Shown: one piece after another, positions 9,176 to 17,459 of the stretch
Position numbering within the stretch: position 1 is the first letter of the stretch
Layout of the letters: each line of letters opens with the position of its first letter
Assembly: GCF_014174475.1 (NCBI RefSeq)
Contig: NZ_JACJUD010000002.1
Span: forward strand, 62,001-126,000
Reading direction: 5' to 3'
Length of the DNA: 64,000 bases
Source: Aquipseudomonas ullengensis
GTDB lineage: Bacteria > Pseudomonadota > Gammaproteobacteria > Pseudomonadales > Pseudomonadaceae
Notes under the pieces: model-generated
Databases searched by the model: none
Told to the model about the DNA's origin: nothing
What the model saw: only the letters and a program-made list of their open reading frames with translations
Position numbers and translations under genes: made by a program

Positions 9176-9724
9176 TCAGGGAGCCAGGAAGTCATCGGTA
9201 CTGCTCATGCCGGCGTAGGCGAAGGCCAGTGCTGCCATGAAGGCGGCATGCACCTGGGCGGCCGGGACTTTCACGCCGTTGAACTCCAGGTCGAGCGTAG
9301 CGCAGGCGTCGTGGATCACCGTGACGGTGTAGCCCATGTCGACGGCGGCACGGGTGATGCCGTGGACGCACATGTGGCTCATGTTGCCGACCACCACCAG
9401 TTCGTCGATGCCGTGCTGGTCGAGGATGGCTTCCAGCTCGGTCTCGCGGAACGAGTTGATGAAGTGCTTGAGTACGACTGGCTCATCGCTGCGGTTGAGC
9501 ACTTTCGGGTGCAGTTGCGCGCCTTCCGAGCCGGGGGCGAAGAACGGTGCGTCGGCGCTGGTGAACTCGTGGCGGATATGCACCACCAGGTCGCCGGCGG
9601 CGCGGAACTTGGCGATAACGCGGGCGGCCTGGTCGGCAGCTGCTTCAACCCCGACCAGGGGCCATTTGCCGTTAGGGAAATAGTCGTTCTGGATATCAAC
9701 TACGATGAGCGCTTGCTTAGCCAT
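9176..9724 (-). CDS. isochorismatase-like cysteine hydrolase
   Basis: 182 residues. The catalytic triad of the family is visible: Asp10 in VVDIQNDY, Lys86 in VLKHFINSF and Cys119 in NMSHMCVHGI, where the conserved cis-peptide turn precedes the Cys. Members hydrolyse amides such as nicotinamide or carbamoyl compounds, but this sequence gives no specific substrate. The start at 9724 matches the conserved family N-terminus; the open frame runs on to 10858 only because of high GC content. It is divergent from an AraC-family regulator whose start lies 105 bases away and which probably controls it and the alpha/beta hydrolase. Confidence 0.88.
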   Translation of the reverse strand: MAKQALIVVDIQNDYFPNGKWPLVGVEAAADQAARVIAKFRAAGDLVVHIRHEFTSADAPFFAPGSEGAQLHPKVLNRSDEPVVLKHFINSFRETELEAILDQHGIDELVVVGNMSHMCVHGITRAAVDMGYTVTVIHDACATLDLEFNGVKVPAAQVHAAFMAALAFAYAGMSSTDDFLAP

Positions 9725-9829
9725 GATGTTTTCCTCGGGTGGGTTGTGCTGTGGTGTTGGGGCCAGTGTTGGCCTTTTGCGGCGCGCCGAGGATTGGCAG
9801 GAACGACAACTGCGGTGGGTAAACTGACA

Positions 9830-10843
9830 ATGAGCAATACGCGTGCGATCGCCGAGATCGGTCTGCTGGTCTACCCGGGTGCACAGACCTCGGCGGTGGA
9901 TGGCTTGACCGATCTGTTCAGCGTGGCCAATCAGATTGCCGCTGAGCAGGCCTCGGCGCAGCTGCCGGTACTGCGCATCAGCCATTGGCGCCTGGATGAG
10001 AGTGGCGGCCAGCCGCTGCGGACGTTCGACAGCCAGCCCGGTGCTGCGAGCAAGCTGGTGGCGGTGCTGATTCCTCCCTCGCTGACCACCTTGCCGGCTT
10101 CCGAGGTGATGCAGCGCCTGGCTGCCTGGGTGCGCGAGCACCATGCCGGCGGTGCGACAGTGGGCTCGGTGTGCCTCGGCTCCTTCGTGCTGGCCGAAGC
10201 CGGGTTGCTCGACGGGCGCAAGGCGACCACCCACTGGACCCGCGCCAAGGAACTGGCCGAGCGCTATCCGCGGCTCAAGGTAGAAGTGGATACACCGATC
10301 GTCGACGACGGCGACATGATCACCACCGCCGGCCTGATGGCCTGGGCCGAACTGGGCCTGCGCCTGGTGGACCGGCTGATGGGGCCGAGCATTGCCGCCC
10401 ACACGGCGCGTTTCCTGATGGTCGAGCACATGGACAGCGCCCGCGAATGCGGCAGCAACTTCGCACCGATCCTTAGCCATGGCGACGCCGCCGTGCTCAA
10501 GGTGCAGCACTGGTTGCAGGGCAATGGCGCAGTGGATGTATCGCTGAGTGCGATGGCCGAACGTGCCGGGCTGGAGGAGCGCACCTTCCTGCGCCGCTTC
10601 CGTGCCGCCACCGGGCTCAAGCCCACCGAGTACTGCCAGCATGTGCGCGTCGGCAAGGCGCGGGAGATGCTCGAATTCACCAACGGCACGGTCGACCACA
10701 TCGCCTGGAACGTCGGCTACCAGGACCCGGGAGCCTTTCGCAGCACCTTCAAGAAGATCACCGGGCTGTCGCCCAGCGATTACCGCAAGCGCTTCGGGGT
10801 GAGTGCGCCGGCGGACAAGGCCGATCAGGCGGCTGCGCTCTAG
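9830..10843 (+). CDS. GlxA-type AraC-family transcriptional regulator
   Basis: 337 residues. The first 190 residues are a DJ-1/PfpI-like domain (IGLLVYPGAQTSAVDGL at the start, and a GSVCLGSFVLAEAGLLDG nucleophile-elbow region near residue 110). The C-terminal third is a double helix-turn-helix AraC domain (ERAGLEERTFLRRFRAATG, then VDHIAWNVGYQDPGAF). This is the GlxA/FtrA layout, whose members often sense small amides or amines. It is divergent from two hydrolases and is likely their regulator. The start at ATG 9830 fits the family; the longer open frame upstream is antisense to the hydrolase genes. Confidence 0.88.
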   Translation: MSNTRAIAEIGLLVYPGAQTSAVDGLTDLFSVANQIAAEQASAQLPVLRISHWRLDESGGQPLRTFDSQPGAASKLVAVLIPPSLTTLPASEVMQRLAAWVREHHAGGATVGSVCLGSFVLAEAGLLDGRKATTHWTRAKELAERYPRLKVEVDTPIVDDGDMITTAGLMAWAELGLRLVDRLMGPSIAAHTARFLMVEHMDSARECGSNFAPILSHGDAAVLKVQHWLQGNGAVDVSLSAMAERAGLEERTFLRRFRAATGLKPTEYCQHVRVGKAREMLEFTNGTVDHIAWNVGYQDPGAFRSTFKKITGLSPSDYRKRFGVSAPADKADQAAAL

Positions 10844-10945
10844 ATAGAGGGTTCCCATGCTTCCGGGACGCTTTGCGTCCCACAGACGTAGAGCGTCTGC
10901 AACGGCATGCCCACGCGGAGCGTGGCAACGATCAGACGATCAATC

Positions 10946-11464
10946 TCATGCCGCTCGGGGCTTGCAGACCCTCGCCAGCGTATTCAATCCCACCATCGCC
11001 CCCGCCCAGATTCCCGCCAGCACGGCCAGCGTCGGCCAGGTGCCCAGTGGCATGCCCACGTCTGCCAGTTGCGCGCCGGCGTAGTACGACAGTGGCCCGA
11101 ACACTGCGCCGAGCAGGGCGCCCAGCCACCAGGGGCGCGCGCTCCACGCCAGGCTGTGGTTCAGGGTGGTGGCGAACAGGGCCCACAGCAGTGCCAGCCA
11201 ACCTGGCAGCAGGGGGCTATCGCTGGGGAAGGCGAGCACGCCGAGGTGGAGCAGGCTGGAGTCCAGCAGGCAGCCGAACAGCAGCACGCTGAGCACCAGC
11301 CGGCCGTCTTCGCGCCAGCTGGAAATCCACAGGAAGTGCGCCACCAGGCAGGCGCCGGCGAGCAGCAACAGCCAGGGCCGCTGGGCGCCGAACACGCAGG
11401 CGAACCAGCCGAGCTGGAACAGCAGGGCGTTGAGGATCAGTGAGCGGGGCGCTGTCAGCGGCAT
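10946..11464 (-). CDS. DUF2878 membrane protein
   Basis: 172 residues and very hydrophobic, with about five or six predicted membrane helices. The ISSWREDGRLVLSVLLFGCLLDSSL segment region and the SYYAGAQLADVGMPLG turn are typical of DUF2878. Function is unknown. It lies 80 bases after the Cfa paralogue on the same strand and is the last gene of the photolyase/lipid operon. A palindromic repeat lies in the gap, so expression may be lower than that of the genes before it. Confidence 0.8.
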   Translation of the reverse strand: MPLTAPRSLILNALLFQLGWFACVFGAQRPWLLLLAGACLVAHFLWISSWREDGRLVLSVLLFGCLLDSSLLHLGVLAFPSDSPLLPGWLALLWALFATTLNHSLAWSARPWWLGALLGAVFGPLSYYAGAQLADVGMPLGTWPTLAVLAGIWAGAMVGLNTLARVCKPRAA

Positions 11465-11500
11465 ATGGGCGGGCCGATAGTTCGAGGGGCTGAGAGTGCC

Positions 11501-11535
11501 CTCACCCCCGGCCCCTCTCCCGGGGGGAGAGGGGA
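11501..11535. repeat. CCCTCTCCC palindromic intergenic repeat
   Basis: CCCCTCTCCCGG and GGGGAGAGGGG form a hairpin at 11512-11534, next to a CTCACCCCCGG arm. The same family recurs at 43153-43173. Such short palindromes are widespread between genes of high-GC proteobacteria. Confidence 0.7.
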
Positions 11536-11544
11536 GGTCATGCA

Positions 11545-12819
11545 TCAAGCATCGAAGCGGCCGAGCAGCGGCGCCGGGCGGGCGCCTTCCTTGGCCAGCA
11601 GCAGTTGCGCGGTGCCGATGGTGCGTTCGAGGAAGCCACCCTCGCAGTAGCACAGGTAGAACTCCCACAGCCGGTAGAAGTAGTCGTCGTAGCCGAGTTG
11701 TTCCAGGGCATGGCGGGCGCGGCGCAGGTTGTCGTGCCACAGGCGCAGGGTGGCGGCGTAGTGCAGGCCGAAGTCTTCCATGTGGTGCAGGTTGAGGTCG
11801 GTGTCGCGGCTGACGATTTCCAGCATCTTGCTCACCGAGGGCAGGGCGCCGCCGGGGAAGATGTAGCGCTGGATGAAGTCCACCGAGCGCTTGGCCTGTT
11901 CGTAGCGCTGGTCGCGGATGGTGATGGTCTGCAGCAGCATCAGGCCGTCGTCCTTGAGCAACTGCGCGCATTGCTGGAAGTAGGTGGGCAGGAAGCGATG
12001 GCCGACCGCTTCGATCATCTCGATCGACACCAGCTTGTCGTATTGGCCGTCGAGGTCGCGGTAGTCCTTCAGCAGCAGGGTGATACGTTCCTGCAGGCCC
12101 TGCTCCTCGATGCGCCGCTGGGTGTAGGCGAACTGTTCGCGCGACAGGGTGGTGGTGGTCACCTTGCAGCCGTAGTGCACGGCCGCGTAGATGGCCATGC
12201 TGCCCCAGCCGGTGCCGATTTCCAGCAGGTGGTCGGCGGGCTTGAGCTGGAGCTTCTGGCAGATGCGTTCGAGCTTGTTCAGCTGGGCCTGTTCGAGGCT
12301 GTCGTCGGGGCGCTCGAACATGGCGGCCGAATACATCATGGTCGGGTCGAGGAATTGCTCGAACAGCGCGTTGCCGAGGTCGTAGTGGGCGGCGATGTTC
12401 TTCTGCGAGCCCTGGCGCGTGTTGCGGTTGAGCCAGTGCAGGCCCTGGATCAGCGGCCGGCCGAGCAGGGCCAGGCCGCGCTCCATGCCGTCCAGCACAT
12501 CGAGGTTGCTGACGAACACGCGGATCACCGCGGTCAGGTCCGGGGTGCTCCAGTAACCGTGGATATAGGCTTCGCCGGAGCCGATCGAACCATTGCCGGC
12601 GACCATGCCCCACACCGCCGGGTCGAGCACCTGGATTTCCGCATGCAGCGGTGAACCGGCCTGGCCGAACAGCAGGCGTTCGCCGTTCTCGATGATTGCC
12701 AGCTGGCCGTGACGCAGTTGGCCGAGTTGGCGCAGCACGGCGCTGCGCAGCAGGCCGGCGCCCAGGCCGCTGCCGGCGCGCACGCGGGTCTTGGCGGAAG
12801 TCAGGTCAGGGCTTTTCAT
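11545..12819 (-). CDS. cfa: cyclopropane-fatty-acyl-phospholipid synthase paralogue (SAM methyltransferase)
   Basis: 424 residues. It has the Cfa layout: an N-terminal lipid-binding domain, then a SAM-binding motif (LLEIGTGWGSMAIYA, about residues 198-212) and the YIFPGGALPSV segment near residue 319. Compared with E. coli Cfa, two of the five bicarbonate-ligand positions differ: the Cys in YSCAYWK is Ala165 (YSAAMFE) and the His in LLHTIG is Gln297 (LLQTIT). Glu270, Ile299 and Tyr354 are kept. It resembles the C-terminal half of plant cyclopropane synthases. It overlaps the DUF1365 gene by 14 bases. The product could be a cyclopropane, a methyl-branched or a furan-precursor fatty acid. Confidence 0.88.
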   Translation of the reverse strand: MKSPDLTSAKTRVRAGSGLGAGLLRSAVLRQLGQLRHGQLAIIENGERLLFGQAGSPLHAEIQVLDPAVWGMVAGNGSIGSGEAYIHGYWSTPDLTAVIRVFVSNLDVLDGMERGLALLGRPLIQGLHWLNRNTRQGSQKNIAAHYDLGNALFEQFLDPTMMYSAAMFERPDDSLEQAQLNKLERICQKLQLKPADHLLEIGTGWGSMAIYAAVHYGCKVTTTTLSREQFAYTQRRIEEQGLQERITLLLKDYRDLDGQYDKLVSIEMIEAVGHRFLPTYFQQCAQLLKDDGLMLLQTITIRDQRYEQAKRSVDFIQRYIFPGGALPSVSKMLEIVSRDTDLNLHHMEDFGLHYAATLRLWHDNLRRARHALEQLGYDDYFYRLWEFYLCYCEGGFLERTIGTAQLLLAKEGARPAPLLGRFDA

Positions 12820-13597
12820 GGCTGGGCTCCAGATGGGCGGTACGTTGCTCGCCGTCCGCGGCGCGATGGGGAAACAGGGGGATGCGTTTGAGCAGCAGGC
12901 GCAGGGCCTGCCAATAGATGCCGAGCAGGGTCTTGCCGGTCATCCAGGGAAAGGCCAGCAGGTGCTGGTGCAGGCTGGCGCGGGTCAGCTCGATGCGCTC
13001 CAGGGCCAGGCCGGCGCTGAACAGCAGCTCGTCGCCCTGCCAGTCCTGCATGCGTACGTGCAGTTGCGCGCCGGGTGCGCTGAAGCGCATGCGGTATTCC
13101 AGCTCGCGCGGCAGGAAGGGCGAGACGTGGAAACTCTTGGCCACGCGATGGCGCGATTCACCCTCGGCATGGGTCGGCAGGACGTAGTGATAACGCTCGT
13201 GCCAGGGTGTGTTGCGCACTTCGCAGAGGATCGCGGCCAGGCGCCCGTCGGCCTCGAAGCAGTAGAAGAAGCTCGCCGGGTTGAACGCCAGGCCCCAGCT
13301 GCGCGGCTGCGCCAGCAGGCAGATGCGGCCCTGCGGGACATGCCCGAGGGCCGCGCCGACCCGCTGGCGCACGGCGTCCACCAGGGGCGTGCCGTGGCGA
13401 GTGAGCTGCGGCAGGAAATCGCTTTCGCGGAAGGCGAAGGCGGCCCAGGGCGAGCGTCCGGCCAGGGGTGACAGGGCCAGCACGGCGTCCTGTTCGGCCA
13501 GGTCGAGGTAGAGCATGCCCATGCTGTAGCGAAAGGCATGGCTGCGCGGCAGCAGGCGCCGGTGGCTGACCCAGCCGCGATAGAGGGCGCTGTTCAC
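12806..13597 (-). CDS. DUF1365 protein
   Basis: 263 residues. The family signature is visible: LYRGWVSHRRLLPRSHAFRY type start, the NPASFFYCFEADG segment near residue 108, HVSPFLP near 155 and FPWMTGKTLLGIYWQALRLLL at the C-terminus. DUF1365 proteins almost always sit between a FAD oxidoreductase and a Cfa-like methyltransferase, as here, but their reaction is not established. It overlaps its upstream neighbour by four bases (ATGA) and its downstream neighbour by 14, which indicates tight translational coupling. A role in presenting or modifying acyl lipids is inference from context. Confidence 0.85.
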   Translation of the reverse strand: MNSALYRGWVSHRRLLPRSHAFRYSMGMLYLDLAEQDAVLALSPLAGRSPWAAFAFRESDFLPQLTRHGTPLVDAVRQRVGAALGHVPQGRICLLAQPRSWGLAFNPASFFYCFEADGRLAAILCEVRNTPWHERYHYVLPTHAEGESRHRVAKSFHVSPFLPRELEYRMRFSAPGAQLHVRMQDWQGDELLFSAGLALERIELTRASLHQHLLAFPWMTGKTLLGIYWQALRLLLKRIPLFPHRAADGEQRTAHLEPSHEKP

Positions 13598-14841
13598 AGC
13601 TGCTCACCGAAGGCGGCGGCCACGCGCAATGCGCTGACTACGCCGTCTTCGTGGAAGCCATTGGCCCAGTAGGCGCCGCAGTAGTAGCTGTGCTGCGCGC
13701 CGTTGAGCTCCGCCCAGCGCGCCTGCGCGGCCACCCCGGCCAGGCTGTACTGCGGGTGGGCGTAGGTGTAGCGGCCGAGGACCGTGGCCGGGTCGATGGC
13801 CGCGCTCTGGTTGAGGCTGACGCAGAAGGTGTGCGGCGCCTGGATGCCCTGCAGGATGTTCATGTTGTAGGTGACGGCGGCGGGTTGTTCGCGCGGTCCG
13901 CCGAGGCGGTAGTTCCAGCTGGCCCAGGCCAGTTGGCGCTCGGGCAGCAGGCGGGTGTCGGTGTGCAACACCACGTCGTTTTCGGCGTAGCGCAGGGCGC
14001 CGAGGATCTCCCGTTCGGCCTGGCTGGGGGCGGCCAGCAGCGCCAGGGCCTGGTCGCTGTGGCAGGCGAAGATGACCTTGTCGAAGCGTTCGGCGCCGGC
14101 CGGGCTGTGCAGGGTCACGCCGTCGGCATCACGCTCGATGCGTTGCACCGGGCAGTTCAGGCGAATCCGCTCGGCGAAGCTTGCGCACAGCGGCGCCACA
14201 TAGCTGCGCGAGCCGCCGGCGATGACCCGCCACTGCGGGCGGTGGCTGACTGAGAGCAGGCCGTGGTTGCTGAAGAAACGCACGAAGAACTGCAGCGGAA
14301 AACCGAGCATGTCGGCCAGCGACATGGACCAGATCGCCGCGCCCATCGGCACGATGTAGTGGTCGATGAAGCGCTGGCCGTAGCGCCGTTCGCGCAGGTA
14401 GTCGCCGAGGGTGGTGTCGGCGGCGATGCGCTGCCGGGCGAGGTCGTCGAGGGCTTCGCGGTTGAAGCGCAGGATGTCGCGCAACATGCCCCAGAAGCGC
14501 GGCGACAGCAGGTTGCGGCGCTGGGCGAACAGGCTGTTGAGGGTGTTGCCGTTGTACTCGCAGCGGGTCAGCGGGTCGCGCACCGAGAAGCTCATTTCGG
14601 CGGGTTGCGTGGCCACGCCGAGGCGTTCGAGCAGGGCGATGAAATTGGGGTAGGTCCAGTCGTTGAACACGATGAAACCGGTGTCGATGGCATGGCGCTG
14701 CCCGCCCACCTCGACATCGACGGTGTGGGTGTGCCCGCCCACCCAGTCGCTGGCCTCGAAGACCGTGATGTCGTGCTGGCGATTGAGCAGGTAGGCGCTG
14801 GTCAGGCCGGAAATACCGCTGCCGATGATGGCGATGTTCAT
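13594..14841 (-). CDS. FAD-dependent amine-oxidase-fold oxidoreductase
   Basis: 415 residues. It begins with a textbook FAD-binding motif (IAIIGSGISGLTSAYLL) and the GGHTHTVD segment that holds FAD in the flavin amine-oxidase fold. Then come DTGFIVFNDWTYPNF and the C-terminal SYYCGAYWANGFHEDGV region. The sequence is close to the N-terminal domain of plant cyclopropane fatty-acid synthases, where such a domain is fused to a Cfa domain. Here the two are separate genes flanking DUF1365. It may desaturate or otherwise oxidise the methylated acyl chain; this is inference. It overlaps both neighbours by four bases. Confidence 0.88.
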   Translation of the reverse strand: MNIAIIGSGISGLTSAYLLNRQHDITVFEASDWVGGHTHTVDVEVGGQRHAIDTGFIVFNDWTYPNFIALLERLGVATQPAEMSFSVRDPLTRCEYNGNTLNSLFAQRRNLLSPRFWGMLRDILRFNREALDDLARQRIAADTTLGDYLRERRYGQRFIDHYIVPMGAAIWSMSLADMLGFPLQFFVRFFSNHGLLSVSHRPQWRVIAGGSRSYVAPLCASFAERIRLNCPVQRIERDADGVTLHSPAGAERFDKVIFACHSDQALALLAAPSQAEREILGALRYAENDVVLHTDTRLLPERQLAWASWNYRLGGPREQPAAVTYNMNILQGIQAPHTFCVSLNQSAAIDPATVLGRYTYAHPQYSLAGVAAQARWAELNGAQHSYYCGAYWANGFHEDGVVSALRVAAAFGEQL

Positions 14842-15608
14842 GGTCTGGAATCCGCGTCGGAGGATGTGCGCGCCAGGCGTTTGCCCAGCGCCAGTTGCAG
14901 GCGTTTGGGCAGGTGAGCGAGCAGCACCAGGGTGGCGATGAACAGGCGCGGGAAGGCGATTTCCAGCGGGCGCCGATCGAGGTGCTCGACGATGTAGCGG
15001 GCGGCTTTGTCCACCGGCCAGCGCATCGGCATGGGGAAGTCGTTGCGCTGGGTCAGCGGGGTGTCGACGAAGCCGGGGCTGACCAGGGTGACATCGATGC
15101 CGGCACTTGCCAGGTCGATGCGCAGTGATTCGAAAAGGTAGCGCATCGCCGCCTTGGACGCGCCGTAGGCACCGGCACGCGGCAGGGGGAGAAAAGTCAC
15201 CGAGCTGCACACCGCTACCAGGTGCGGGTTCTGCCCCAGGCGCAGCAAGGGCAAGGCGGCCTCGACGCAGAGGCTGGCGGAGAGCAGGTTGCTGCGTACC
15301 ACGCGCTCGACCATGGCGGCTTCGAAGGTCGCCACGTCGATGTATTCACAGGTGCCGGCGTTGAGGATTGCCTGGTCGAGGGCGCCCCACTGGCTGGCGA
15401 TGCGCGCACCGATGGCCTGCACCTGCTCGGCGTCGGTGAGGTCGCCGGGGGCCAGCAGCACCTGCTGCGGGTAGCGCTCGGCGAGGGTTTGCAGGGCGCC
15501 GGCATTGCGCGCACTGACGGCCAGGCGATGGCCCTGCTGCAGCAGCAAGTGGGCGAGCGCTTCGCCAATGCCGCTGCTGGCGCCGGTCAGCCAGATGCGC
15601 TTGCTCAT
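14838..15608 (-). CDS. short-chain dehydrogenase/reductase
   Basis: 256 residues. It shows the classical SDR features: TGASSGIG near residue 8 for NAD(P) binding, LNAG near residue 88, a catalytic Ser in CSSVTFLP and the YGASK active-site motif near residue 151. A hydrophobic C-terminal stretch (IATLVLLAHL) could associate with the membrane. It overlaps the FAD oxidoreductase gene and the SnoaL-like gene by four bases each. Within this operon it may act on a lipid aldehyde or ketone, but the substrate is not determined. Confidence 0.87.
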   Translation of the reverse strand: MSKRIWLTGASSGIGEALAHLLLQQGHRLAVSARNAGALQTLAERYPQQVLLAPGDLTDAEQVQAIGARIASQWGALDQAILNAGTCEYIDVATFEAAMVERVVRSNLLSASLCVEAALPLLRLGQNPHLVAVCSSVTFLPLPRAGAYGASKAAMRYLFESLRIDLASAGIDVTLVSPGFVDTPLTQRNDFPMPMRWPVDKAARYIVEHLDRRPLEIAFPRLFIATLVLLAHLPKRLQLALGKRLARTSSDADSRP

Positions 15609-16027
15609 GCCAGACGCCCCTTGAGCCAGGCGATCACGCGGCCGAGCACGGGCAGGTGCTCGTAGAGCAGCGCGCCGGCATCGAAGTAGTCGCGGTGCTG
15701 GTAGACCTTGTCCCACCACAGCAGGTGCGAGCAGCCGTCCACGCGGATCGGCCGGCCCGCGGCCAGGCGCGGGTGGCGATAGGTCATGGTCCAGCGCAGG
15801 TAGCCTTCGCCGTCGCTGACCTGGTCGTAGCCGTGGAAATCGAAATGCAGCTGGTCGATGTTGGCGTACAACTCGCCGAAGTAACCGCGCAGCGCCGGCA
15901 GGCCGCGCACCTCATGCAGCGGATCGCGGAACAGGATGTCGTCGCTGTACAGCTCGCCCAGCTGGTCGAGGTTGCCGGCATCGAGTGCGGCGAAGCGTTC
16001 GGCAAACTGGCGGAGGAAGTCAGACAT
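15605..16027 (-). CDS. SnoaL/NTF2-like protein
   Basis: 140 residues with the NTF2-like cone fold signature: an N-terminal helix (FAERFAALDAGNLDQLGELYSDD region), an IL/FRDPLHEVRG segment near residue 33 and aromatic strands (YLRWTMTYRHP). Proteins of this fold are small isomerases, hydratases or ligand binders. It overlaps both neighbours (SDR by four bases, photolyase by eight) and is a constant companion of the FAD/DUF1365/Cfa set in related operons. The exact role is unknown. Confidence 0.82.
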   Translation of the reverse strand: MSDFLRQFAERFAALDAGNLDQLGELYSDDILFRDPLHEVRGLPALRGYFGELYANIDQLHFDFHGYDQVSDGEGYLRWTMTYRHPRLAAGRPIRVDGCSHLLWWDKVYQHRDYFDAGALLYEHLPVLGRVIAWLKGRLA

Positions 16028-17459
16028 GTGCCGGCTCCAGCGGCGGCAGGCTGCGGAACGCCTGCAGCACGCGCTCGCGGCTGTGCGCCAGGTCGACGAT
16101 CGGCCGTGGGTAGTCGGCCAGGCCGAACAGCCCGCCCATCGCCGACGGGTCGTGGATGTCGCGCTTGTTCAGGCCGACCAGCTCTGGCAGCCAGGTGCGG
16201 ATAAAGCGCCCGTCGGCGTCGAACTTCTGCGACTGGCTGATAGGGTTGAAGATGCGGAAGTAGGGCGCCGCATCGGTGCCGGTGGAGGCGCTCCACTGCC
16301 AGCCGCCGTTATTGGCCGCCAGGTCGCCGTCGATCAGGTGGCGCATGAAGAAACGCTCGCCTTCGCGCCAGTCGATCATCAGGTTCTTGGTCAGGAACAT
16401 CGCCACCACCATGCGCAGGCGGTTGTGCATCCAGCCGGTGGCCAGCAGTTGGCGCATGGCCGCGTCGATGATCGGGATGCCGGTGCGGCCCTGCTGCCAG
16501 GCGAGCAGGTCCTGCGGGGCGTCACGCCAGGGCAGGGCCTCGGTCTCCGGGCGGAAGGCGCGGTGGCGCGAGACGCGCGGGTAGCCGACCAGGATGTGCT
16601 TGTAGAACTCGCGCCAGAGCAGCTCATTGATCCAGCTGACGGCGCCGGGGTTGCCGCTGTCGAACTCGCCCTGGTTACCGCGCAGCGCCGCATGCAGGCA
16701 CTGGCGCGGGGAAATCACCCCGGCGGCCAGGTAGGTCGACTGCTGGCTGGTGCCGGGGACGATCGGGTAGTCGCGGCTGTCCTGGTAGTACGCCAGGCGC
16801 TCTTCGGCGAACAGCGCCAGGCGTTCCTGGGCCGCATCTTCACCGGCGGGCCAGAGCTGGCGCAGGCTGTCACTGGGCGTGGCGAAACCGTCTACCGCGG
16901 CGGGTACTTCGTCGCTGGCAATACCCAGCGGCGCCTGGGGCGCGGGCAGGCCGACCAGGGCCGGCAAGGCGGTGTGCAGGCGCTGGTAGCAAATCTTACG
17001 GAACTGGCTGTAGACCTGGAAGTAGCTACCGGATTTGGTCAGCACGCTGCCGGGCGGGAAGAACAGCTGGTCCAGGTGGCTGCGCAGCCGCACGCCAAGC
17101 GGCTCCAGGCTGGCCGCCACCTCACGGTCGCGGCGGCTTTCGTGGAGGCCGTATTCCTCGTTCACCTGCACGCAGTCGATGGCGTGCTGCCGGCACAGCT
17201 CGGCGATCACCTGGGGTGCATCGCGCCAGTGCGGCGCCCGGCGGATCAGCAGTGGCACGTTGAGTTCGGCCAGGCGCTGGCGCAGCTCGACCAGGTTGCG
17301 CAGCCAGAAGTCGACCTTGCACGGCGCATCGTCGTGCTCCAGCCATTGCTGCGGGCTGATCAGGTACAGGGCGATGGTCGGGCCGGCGCCCATGGCGGCG
17401 TGCAGGGCGGTGTTGTCCTGGGTTCGCAGGTCGCTGCGCAGCCACATCAGTTGGCGCAT
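16020..17459 (-). CDS. phrB: deoxyribodipyrimidine photolyase (CPD class I)
   Basis: 479 residues, close to the E. coli enzyme's length. The N-terminal antenna domain starts with LMWLRSDLRTQDNTAL. The FAD domain contains WINELLWREFYKHIL near residue 280, RTGIPIIDAAMRQL near 325 and the MHNRLRMVVAMFL, NNGGWQWSASTGTDAAPYFRIFNP signature segments near residues 345-400. The enzyme uses blue light to split cyclobutane pyrimidine dimers. Its gene overlaps the MerR gene by 13 bases and the SnoaL-like gene by eight. Pairing with the YbgA-domain gene upstream echoes the ybgA-phr pair of E. coli. Light control is likely through the MerR protein. Confidence 0.95.
   Translation of the reverse strand: MRQLMWLRSDLRTQDNTALHAAMGAGPTIALYLISPQQWLEHDDAPCKVDFWLRNLVELRQRLAELNVPLLIRRAPHWRDAPQVIAELCRQHAIDCVQVNEEYGLHESRRDREVAASLEPLGVRLRSHLDQLFFPPGSVLTKSGSYFQVYSQFRKICYQRLHTALPALVGLPAPQAPLGIASDEVPAAVDGFATPSDSLRQLWPAGEDAAQERLALFAEERLAYYQDSRDYPIVPGTSQQSTYLAAGVISPRQCLHAALRGNQGEFDSGNPGAVSWINELLWREFYKHILVGYPRVSRHRAFRPETEALPWRDAPQDLLAWQQGRTGIPIIDAAMRQLLATGWMHNRLRMVVAMFLTKNLMIDWREGERFFMRHLIDGDLAANNGGWQWSASTGTDAAPYFRIFNPISQSQKFDADGRFIRTWLPELVGLNKRDIHDPSAMGGLFGLADYPRPIVDLAHSRERVLQAFRSLPPLEPAHV

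Noticed and set aside
8360..9829. Upstream extension of the AraC-family reading frame
   Set aside because: It runs antisense to the alpha/beta hydrolase and cysteine hydrolase genes. The real protein starts at the ATG at 9830.
9725..10858. Upstream extension of the cysteine hydrolase reading frame
   Set aside because: It is antisense to the AraC regulator gene and its residues do not match the family.
10858..10945. Possible dispersed repeat containing GCGGAGCGTGGCAACGATC
   Set aside because: It resembles a Pseudomonas intergenic repeat, but only one copy is visible in the window and no complete palindrome could be traced.
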